A DNA stretch of 9,124 bases, from positions 1 through 9,124 of the forward strand of contig JAQYFM010000009.1 in assembly GCA_028723145.1 (NCBI GenBank), read 5' to 3'. The notes below the pieces were generated by a model. It worked only from the letters and a program-made list of their open reading frames with translations, was not told the DNA's origin and did no database searches. The stretch comes from Spirochaetales bacterium. GTDB lineage: Bacteria; Spirochaetota; Spirochaetia; Sphaerochaetales; Sphaerochaetaceae. The position numbers and the translations under genes are program-made. Below are positions 1 to 6,243 of this stretch, piece after piece (position 1 is the first letter of the stretch; each line of letters begins with the position of its first letter).

Positions 1-1320
1 GCTCTTATCATGATGAATGGTGGTGACCTTGATAAGGTTAAAGAACTTTTTAAAGCAATTGATTTAGATGAAAAATATATTTCAATTGATTCGATGAATA
101 GTGATTCATATGTTTGGTTTGTTGGAAAGTATGCTAAACAAATTGACAAATCAGAATATAAAAGCGTAATGTTTGACTACCTTGATACAAAAGAGGCTTC
201 AAAGAATGCTGTTGCATTAATGGGAAGATATATCGTTACAGCATACTATTGGATGCGAAGTGAAGTTGAAAATGAAGCTAATACACTATCTCGTGGATTA
301 GATGAAAGAGATGATTTATTAAAGCACTATGCAGCTGCAGTACGTGTATCTCAAAAGCTTTATCAAAATGTTCCTATTAAATATACCTGGAACTACCTTA
401 GACAGGGTTTTAGTGATGCTCTTAAAGATTATGCTTATTTAGAAGAAGGTGGAAGAGAATTAAAAGAGGATGACTATATTACAGATGTTCACTATAGAAC
501 ACTATCAATTTGGTTTGTACATGAATATCCAAAGAGAGGAGAAGAATATGGTACACACTACTACTATGTAATTGATAGTCCTTCCTTTAACTATGCTCCA
601 ACATACTTTGGTGTTGTTAACCAGGCTGTAGGTAATGACTGTTCAGTTTATGATTATTTTGGTCGTGGTGGAAGTCCTATTTCAGGTGCTAAAACCCAAG
701 AGTGGTATGGATCTTCTGCTAAAATAACATTTGAACCAGTTAATCCAGAACAGGTTGAATATATTATGGATAGCCCAAAGACACAGGATATGGATGTTAC
801 TAAGACATCTGAAATTTCTTGGGGCCTTGAAGGTAAGGGAAATGTTGGTGCAGGTCCTGATGGTCCACAAGGTGGTGCAGAATTTGGCTTTAATCTTGGA
901 ATTTCTAACTCCATGTCTTGGACTGAAAAAGGTGTTCAAATATTAAGATACACAGATGCTTCTAAAGCAAAATTTAAATGGGAATTCAAGCCTAGAGGAG
1001 CATGGTATTGGTTTGCACCATTCTGGGGCGGTGGTTCAAGTGCTGGTGAGTTAGGTGTATATCCATCTTGGTCAGCTATTACAACACTTTCTCCTGAATC
1101 AAATCCTCAGTATATATTTAGTGTATCTGATGAATATGTCCAGAATGTAAATATTAAGCTTATAATGGAATCAACATTAGAGAGAAGTGCTGGTAAATGT
1201 GGAATTATGTCTTGTGTAGGTCAGACAACTGCTAAAGACGAAAAGATTATTACTCTACCATATGATAAATGGTATGACTATGAAACCAAAAAATCTATAA
1301 CAGAAAATGAAATAAAATAA
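1..1320 (+). CDS. 3' part of a gene of unknown function; possible leukocidin-like beta-barrel pore-forming protein
   Basis: The frame is open from base 1. The first ATG (base 10) has only nine bases before it and no ribosome binding site, so the gene most likely begins upstream; at least 439 residues are present. Numbering from that ATG, residues 1-140 look mainly helical and residues 160-400 mainly beta, rich in Tyr and Trp. Residues 266-306 form a Ser/Gly-rich stretch of alternating residues, with a Gly/Pro-rich turn (GAGPDGPQGG, 280-289) and a flanking SNSMSW (299-304), followed by FKWEF (322-326). That two-strand arrangement, followed by an F-x-W-E strand, resembles the stem and following strand of leukocidin/aerolysin-type toxins. 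This is pattern resemblance only. Two cysteines near the end (C397, C402) could form a disulfide. The first residues of the protein, and so any signal peptide, are outside the window. It has its own terminator and is not obviously part of the lipoprotein operon. The gene is certain; the function is a weak guess. Confidence 0.85.
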   Translation, partial: ALIMMNGGDLDKVKELFKAIDLDEKYISIDSMNSDSYVWFVGKYAKQIDKSEYKSVMFDYLDTKEASKNAVALMGRYIVTAYYWMRSEVENEANTLSRGLDERDDLLKHYAAAVRVSQKLYQNVPIKYTWNYLRQGFSDALKDYAYLEEGGRELKEDDYITDVHYRTLSIWFVHEYPKRGEEYGTHYYYVIDSPSFNYAPTYFGVVNQAVGNDCSVYDYFGRGGSPISGAKTQEWYGSSAKITFEPVNPEQVEYIMDSPKTQDMDVTKTSEISWGLEGKGNVGAGPDGPQGGAEFGFNLGISNSMSWTEKGVQILRYTDASKAKFKWEFKPRGAWYWFAPFWGGGSSAGELGVYPSWSAITTLSPESNPQYIFSVSDEYVQNVNIKLIMESTLERSAGKCGIMSCVGQTTAKDEKIITLPYDKWYDYETKKSITENEIK

Positions 1321-1329
1321 ATAGGGATT

Positions 1330-1366
1330 AGAGAGGATGCTGAATGGTATCCTCTCTTTGTTGTGT
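1330..1366 (+). terminator. Rho-independent terminator of the first gene
   Basis: Arms 1330-1340 and 1347-1357 (AGAGAGGATGC / GTATCCTCTCT) pair over 11 positions with one G.T wobble. The loop is TGAATG and a T-rich tail (TTTGTTGTGT) follows. It begins 9 bases after the stop codon at 1320. It separates transcription of the upstream gene from the lipoprotein operon. Confidence 0.8.
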
Positions 1367-1388
1367 AACGCTTTTACAACGCTTTTTT
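1360..1388 (+). promoter_or_regulatory. Repeat-bearing element upstream of the lipoprotein operon; possible operator or promoter
   Basis: TGTAA and TTACA form an inverted repeat (1364-1368 and 1374-1378). The word AACGCTTTT occurs twice, at 1367-1375 and 1378-1386, 11 bases apart, which is one helical turn. TTTACA (1373-1378) would be a fair -35 box, but no good -10 lies 16-18 bases downstream, so a sigma-70 promoter is not demonstrated. Alternatively GTTGT/ACAAC (1360-1364 and 1376-1380) followed by six T's could be a weak second terminator hairpin. The position, between the terminator and the first gene of an operon, is where a promoter must lie unless transcription reads through. Confidence 0.3.
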
Positions 1389-1417
1389 CATTAAATTTCT
1401 AAAAATATGTTTTAAAT

Positions 1418-1421
1418 GGAG
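1418..1421 (+). promoter_or_regulatory. Ribosome binding site of the first lipoprotein gene
   Basis: GGAG lies 5 bases before the ATG at 1427 (a purine run GGAGAAGAG continues up to the ATG). It supports this start, as does the immediately following Lys-rich signal peptide. Confidence 0.7.
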
Positions 1422-1426
1422 AAGAG

Positions 1427-3850
1427 ATGAAAAAGCGATATTTATTAATCTTCCTTTTAGCATTGTTAGCTATTGTTTCTTGTAAAATTGATCCAGTTAA
1501 TACCTATAAAATTGAAATAAATAAGGGTGATGGAAGTACACCTTATACTCAAATGGTATTAGGTGAGAGTGTTTTTAATCTCCCTTCTGTTTCATCTAAG
1601 GATGGAAATATTTTCTTAGGTTGGTATAAAGATGATACATTGCTTGTAGGAAAATCAATATTTGTAAACAAAGATATTGCTTTAGAAGGTAAATGGTACA
1701 CTCCAAAGAATTACATATTATTTAATGGTAATAAAACAATTAATGCTTGTGTAAATGTGTTATCTGTTTTTACTCTTTCATACCCAGAAGAAGATTATCC
1801 ATCATCACTAAGCTGGAGGTGGATGGTAGATGATGAGGAAATTGCAAATAACACTTCTTCAATTACATTAAAGGCCTCTGATTACAAAGGTCTTCATACC
1901 TTTACTCTTGTTTGCAATGATATAAAGATTGGCTCTATTGTTATAGATGTAGTTGAAGATAGTGTATACTCAATTAGCTATAAAATAGATGATAATTTGG
2001 CTATAAGTTATTTTGGCATACCTGCAGGGCAAAAGAGAAATATTAATGTTGATACTCAAGATGCTGATTTAATTATTCCTGATGATAAGGTACTTAAAGA
2101 TTGGATTGTTCAAGAGCCTTTATATTTAAATATCGATGATAATTCTTTCAATATGCCTGAATGTGATGTTGTATTTCAATGTGTAATGGATGCAAAAAAA
2201 TATAGCGTCACGATTGTAAATACAGAAGGACTTGTATTATCAAAAAATGAAATAGAACCACAATATCCGGGAACTATTGTTAAACTTCCAATTGCTACTA
2301 CTAAAGAAGGCTTTGAAGAATCATGGATAATGAATGGAGAAGTTGTAAAAAATAGCTTTACCATGCCAAAATGCGATGTAGTTTTAGAGGTAACTCAAAA
2401 AAGTAAACCTCACAAAGTAAAAATAGATAATCCTTATAAGCTTGAACTTTCATACTATACCCATAGTGATGCATATGTAGATGAGGTAATTACACTTCCT
2501 AAGGTTCTTTCTGATTTAGGTGATGAGTATTCTGCTTATTTCTATGTTAATGGAAAGCCATATGATTATGATAAGGTCCTAATGGGTGATAGTGATATTA
2601 CAATAAGTGTCAGAAAGGAAGGAAAGACTTTTAATATAATTACTAATTTGGATGGATGGAACAATCCTTATACATTACCAACGAAAGCAAAATATGGTAC
2701 TAAAGTTGATTATTCCCAATATAGAAATATAACTAAGGAAGGCTATACTATTACCGGTTGGAAATTTACAAAAGTTGGTTCTTCTATCGCGATTCCTGAA
2801 TATGGTAGTGATACTATTGTTATGCCATTATATGATATTGAAGCAAAGCTTGAATACGTTGCAAAAGAGAATAAACTTATAGTTAGTTATGGAGATGACA
2901 ATCATAAAGCAATACCAGGCATAAAAGATGAAGAAGATAATATTTCATATGACTCAATTGTTGATATTAAAAAATATATAAAAGATATAGCTGAATATAA
3001 ATATTTATATTCTGAGTTGATTGTAGGTGGCAAAGTAACAGCTATAGATGATCAATTTAAAATGCCAAATAAGAATGCAACATTAAGAATTACTTATAGC
3101 TATACCGGTAAACTACCTGTTGGTGGTGATATCTTTATGGATTTAGGTAAAGAAGAAGGTGTTGATTATATATTCTATGATAAAGATAAAAAAGAAATTG
3201 CCTACGATGGTTCAGACATTACTTTGCTAAAGGATGCAGAATATTATGTTAAGTTAGGACAAAGTACAAAAGATAGATTCTATGTTGCATATTTAGATGA
3301 AGAATTAAAAGTAAATTCTTGGGGCTTTATGCAAAATACCGACCTATTAAATATAAAAATGAGGGTAGGATACGGAAGAGAAAATACAAACTCCTTAATT
3401 TCTTATATCACTAAATATTGTCTTAATGAAGTTTCAGGAGAAACTCCTGATGAGAAAATAAGTAGTAGTAGCTCAATAAAATATAACCTATATAGAAATA
3501 GTGGAAAAGATCAAGGAAATTATGCTTTGGATGTATTTATGTCTTGGCTAAAGAATAGAAGAGAAAATGAGCCAAAGGATTACTACATCCCAAGTAAAGA
3601 TGAGATGTTTATCTTAGCTCATGAGATGATTAAAGCTGGAAGGTTTAAGAATTTTGACTATACAACAGGCAAAGATATGTTGGAAAAGGGTATATGGTCT
3701 TCAAGTTCTGAATCAGAATTATATAACAGTCTTATTTATTATACTACTTCGTATGCTACTGGATACTTACAATTAATAATTACATCCGGTAATTACGCAA
3801 AACGTTCTGATTCTGCTGACCACTACATTATCCCAGTAAGGAGCTTCTAA
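1427..3850 (+). CDS. Modular surface lipoprotein 1: InlB-like N-terminal module, MP-signature repeats, DUF1566/Lcl-like C-terminal domain
   Basis: An 807-residue predicted lipoprotein, exported and lipid-anchored. The signal peptide is MKKRYLLIFLLALLAIVSC, with the lipidated Cys at 19. Residues 27-91 form an InlB-B-repeat/Flg_new-like module (GWYKDD at 65-70, closing on LEGKWY). Residues 105-177 look Ig/PKD-like (W130-x-W132, then HTFTLVCND). Residues 180-557 carry modules closing on FNMPECDV (M243), FTMPKCDV (M313), a degenerate copy near 386, IVMPLYDI (M466) and FKMPNKNA (M546). From G566 a DUF1566/Lcl-like domain runs to the end: GGDIFMDLG, FYDKDKKEI, DRFYV, WGF (632), VGYGRENT (647-654), YYIPSKDEM (719-727), IWSSS (756-760), IPVRSF. 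A Ser run (679-683) lies in a variable loop. It is first of three paralogs, with its stop one base before the next ATG. An adhesin or binding role is inferred from architecture; no catalytic motif is visible. Confidence 0.9.
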   Translation: MKKRYLLIFLLALLAIVSCKIDPVNTYKIEINKGDGSTPYTQMVLGESVFNLPSVSSKDGNIFLGWYKDDTLLVGKSIFVNKDIALEGKWYTPKNYILFNGNKTINACVNVLSVFTLSYPEEDYPSSLSWRWMVDDEEIANNTSSITLKASDYKGLHTFTLVCNDIKIGSIVIDVVEDSVYSISYKIDDNLAISYFGIPAGQKRNINVDTQDADLIIPDDKVLKDWIVQEPLYLNIDDNSFNMPECDVVFQCVMDAKKYSVTIVNTEGLVLSKNEIEPQYPGTIVKLPIATTKEGFEESWIMNGEVVKNSFTMPKCDVVLEVTQKSKPHKVKIDNPYKLELSYYTHSDAYVDEVITLPKVLSDLGDEYSAYFYVNGKPYDYDKVLMGDSDITISVRKEGKTFNIITNLDGWNNPYTLPTKAKYGTKVDYSQYRNITKEGYTITGWKFTKVGSSIAIPEYGSDTIVMPLYDIEAKLEYVAKENKLIVSYGDDNHKAIPGIKDEEDNISYDSIVDIKKYIKDIAEYKYLYSELIVGGKVTAIDDQFKMPNKNATLRITYSYTGKLPVGGDIFMDLGKEEGVDYIFYDKDKKEIAYDGSDITLLKDAEYYVKLGQSTKDRFYVAYLDEELKVNSWGFMQNTDLLNIKMRVGYGRENTNSLISYITKYCLNEVSGETPDEKISSSSSIKYNLYRNSGKDQGNYALDVFMSWLKNRRENEPKDYYIPSKDEMFILAHEMIKAGRFKNFDYTTGKDMLEKGIWSSSSESELYNSLIYYTTSYATGYLQLIITSGNYAKRSDSADHYIIPVRSF
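3837..3843 (+). promoter_or_regulatory. Ribosome binding site of lipoprotein gene 2, inside the end of gene 1
   Basis: TAAGGAG overlaps the last Val-Arg-Ser codons of the preceding gene and lies 8 bases before the ATG at 3852. The stop TAA (3848-3850) and the ATG are one base apart, so translational coupling by the same ribosomes is likely. Confidence 0.85.
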
Positions 3851-3851
3851 T

Positions 3852-6242
3852 ATGAAAAAGGCTTTATTAATAACTTTATTACTCTTAGTAGGTTTATTAA
3901 TTATTTCCTGTAATACAGAAAATAATGGTGTTAAAACAGTTAAAGTTACAATTGATTATAAAGATGATACTCCTTTAATTGTACAGGAATTAGTAAAAGG
4001 AAGCACCTTTGTAATGCCATCTGCAATTTCAAAGTCAAATAGTGTTTTTACTGGTTGGTATCTAAATGGAAGAAAGCTTTCTAATACCTTTTTAAAGGTT
4101 GATGAGGATATTACATTAGAAGCAGGTTGGTATAACTTTGATAAGAAAATCAAATTAAATTCTTATGAAGGGGAAAAGAGTGTAAAGAGTCAAAATACTC
4201 CAATTGTATTTAGCTACGATACTACAGGATATCCAAATGATAGTGATATTTGGACTTGGAAAGTAGATGGTAAAAATACAAATTGTAATGACCCTGAATG
4301 TTTTCCTATGGATTCTGCTACCATGGAAGGAGAGTATGTAATTTCATTAGAAGTAAATAAATCAAAGGTTGCAGAGTATATCCTTACAATAGTAAAGGAT
4401 GAAGTTTATTCAGTTATTTATAGCGTTAATGATATTGTTGTTGAGAAAAGTGGTTATAGTGCAGGACAAAGGGTTGAACTATCCTCACTTGAATTATTAA
4501 AGATTACTTTAGATAAAGCAGATGAGTTTTCAAAGTGGAAGATTCTTGAACCTGATAGTTTAGTAATAAATGAAGATGATTCATTTACAATGCCTAAAAG
4601 TGATGTATTAGTTCAAGCTGAAATAGTAAAGAAAAAATATAATGTTAATGTAATAAAAAAGGAATCATTTGAATTTACACCTATCGAGCCACAAATCCCA
4701 GGTAGTGTTGTAAATCTTCCAAATGCAGTTCATAATTTTAATCCTACACAATATTCTCCTCTTTGGTATCTTGATGGAAAAGTAATTGAAAAATCATTCA
4801 TTATGCCAGAAAGAGATGTTGAATTAGTATTAAAAACTAAATATCCATTGAATTTTCATAAAAATGGTATTGCTTTTGAAGAATATAAGTATGAAAAACA
4901 GTTCCAAATTCCAGGAACATGGTTAGATCTCCCTAAAATGATTGGTACAGTACCTGAAGGAAAAGAATTAGTATGGTATATAAGTACAGATTTAACAAAA
5001 GAACTAAATGTTGTTGATGGAAAATTCCAGGTTCCTAATTCTCATTTTGGAATTAAGGCAAAAATTGAAAATAAGAAATATACCACTACCTATGAAATGG
5101 ATGGATGGAGTTGTGATAAAGAGCTTCCTACTCAGATAAGAGGAGAAGCTGAGCTAAAAGACTTTTTTCCTAATCCTCAAAAGGATGGATATAAATTTAT
5201 AGAGTGGCAATATTTAGATAATGGTGAATGGAAAAAGCTACCTAATAATATGCCTTCTAAAGATATAGTAGTTCGTCCATATGGAAAAGCAAATATCCAT
5301 AAGATTGAGTTTAATTATTTAAAGCTAGATGGAACAGAAATTAAGAAATTAAACTTTAACTATGCTTATGGTTCTTCTTTAAGTTTATTAGATAATTTAA
5401 GTTCCCTAATTAATCTTGACGACTATAAATTTGTAAAAGCTGAAGGATATTATAAGGGTGAAAAAAGTACCTTTGATTACGTATTAAATATTGATGACAA
5501 TAAATTTATAGTTCCAGATGGTGATGTTATTGTTTATATATATTTTGAAGATATAGTTAAAGAGAAAGTTGGTGGAATTATCTTCTATGACTCTAAAATT
5601 CAAAGTAATGCCAAATATACTTTCTATGATATTAATGGTAAAAAAATTAAATATGAAGAAGGTGATGATATTACAGCTCTTTCATCTGCTGCTTTCTACC
5701 TTAAAGAGGGAATTGGTGATGATAGATTCTATGTCCTTTACCCAAGTTTATTATCAAATGAAAAGTTAGTTTGGGGCTTTAGTAGTAATGGTGCAATTAG
5801 AGATGCTTATTACTCTGAAGAAGTTGTAGTTGCAACAGGAACAGGAATTGGATATGGTAAATATGCAACTCAAGATATTCTTTCCTATATAAACAACTAC
5901 TGTACAGAGCGTAATTACTACAAGCTATACCATAATTGCTATGAATATTATGAGTACCTTTTTGATGTATATATGGAAAAAATTGAAGAACTTAAGAAGA
6001 GTGGAAATCCAAGCGATTACTATATCCCAAGTATAGATGAACTTCTGCTTTTAAAGGAATCTTATGATTTACTTCCAAATAATATTAAAGAAGTAATGAG
6101 GCTTTATGATAACCAATTTTGGAGCTCAAGTACAACAGATCAATATTACGAAGTACGCTGTTTTGATTTTAAAAACGAGAATCCATTAGTTATTAAAGCT
6201 CGAAGAAACCAATGCTATGGTGTTATGATAAGGAGTTTCTGA
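3852..6242 (+). CDS. Modular surface lipoprotein 2, paralog of the gene before it
   Basis: A 796-residue predicted lipoprotein. The signal peptide is MKKALLITLLLLVGLLIISC, with the lipidated Cys at 20. An InlB-B-repeat/Flg_new-like module spans 29-94 (VFTGWYLNG, then LEAGWY). An Ig/PKD-like stretch at 115-180 has W134-x-W136; C144 and C149 in its loop are not found in the two sister proteins and could pair. Five modules close on FTMPKSDV (M247), FIMPERDV (M318), FQVPNSHF (V394), NNMPSKDI (M467) and FIVPDGDV (V554), so two have Val for Met. The C-terminal DUF1566/Lcl-like domain from G574 has GGIIFYDS, FYDINGKKI, DRFYV, WGF (641), GTGIGYGKYAT (663-673), YYIPSIDEL (723-731), FWSSS (756-760) and MIRSF. 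It is the most compact head of the three, with a short variable tail and a short loop after C684. It uses TGA as stop. Role inferred as surface binding; substrate unknown. Confidence 0.9.
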   Translation: MKKALLITLLLLVGLLIISCNTENNGVKTVKVTIDYKDDTPLIVQELVKGSTFVMPSAISKSNSVFTGWYLNGRKLSNTFLKVDEDITLEAGWYNFDKKIKLNSYEGEKSVKSQNTPIVFSYDTTGYPNDSDIWTWKVDGKNTNCNDPECFPMDSATMEGEYVISLEVNKSKVAEYILTIVKDEVYSVIYSVNDIVVEKSGYSAGQRVELSSLELLKITLDKADEFSKWKILEPDSLVINEDDSFTMPKSDVLVQAEIVKKKYNVNVIKKESFEFTPIEPQIPGSVVNLPNAVHNFNPTQYSPLWYLDGKVIEKSFIMPERDVELVLKTKYPLNFHKNGIAFEEYKYEKQFQIPGTWLDLPKMIGTVPEGKELVWYISTDLTKELNVVDGKFQVPNSHFGIKAKIENKKYTTTYEMDGWSCDKELPTQIRGEAELKDFFPNPQKDGYKFIEWQYLDNGEWKKLPNNMPSKDIVVRPYGKANIHKIEFNYLKLDGTEIKKLNFNYAYGSSLSLLDNLSSLINLDDYKFVKAEGYYKGEKSTFDYVLNIDDNKFIVPDGDVIVYIYFEDIVKEKVGGIIFYDSKIQSNAKYTFYDINGKKIKYEEGDDITALSSAAFYLKEGIGDDRFYVLYPSLLSNEKLVWGFSSNGAIRDAYYSEEVVVATGTGIGYGKYATQDILSYINNYCTERNYYKLYHNCYEYYEYLFDVYMEKIEELKKSGNPSDYYIPSIDELLLLKESYDLLPNNIKEVMRLYDNQFWSSSTTDQYYEVRCFDFKNENPLVIKARRNQCYGVMIRSF
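6229..6235 (+). promoter_or_regulatory. Ribosome binding site of lipoprotein gene 3, inside the end of gene 2
   Basis: TAAGGAG is formed by the Ile-Arg-Ser codons at the end of the preceding gene. It stands 8 bases before the ATG at 6244, the same geometry as at the previous junction. The TGA stop (6240-6242) is one base from that ATG. Confidence 0.85.
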
Positions 6243-6243
6243 T

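Noticed and set aside
654..939. Two overlapping minus-strand open frames of about 85 codons opposite the first gene
   Set aside because: They lie antisense to a well-supported coding frame, have no ribosome binding site that I can see, and read as low-complexity, non-protein-like sequence.
1384..1411. Promoter TTTTTT/TTTTCA with TATGTT just before the first lipoprotein gene
   Set aside because: Spacing is 15-16 bases and the implied start would fall at the ribosome binding site, leaving almost no leader.
2176..2364. Minus-strand open frame inside the first lipoprotein gene (and a similar one at 3956-4153)
   Set aside because: Shadow frames of the repeat modules; the plus-strand frame carries conserved motifs shared by three paralogs.
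5569..5769. Short plus-strand frame inside the second lipoprotein gene (and a similar one at 8390-8581)
   Set aside because: Out of frame with conserved C-terminal domain motifs; no independent start signal.
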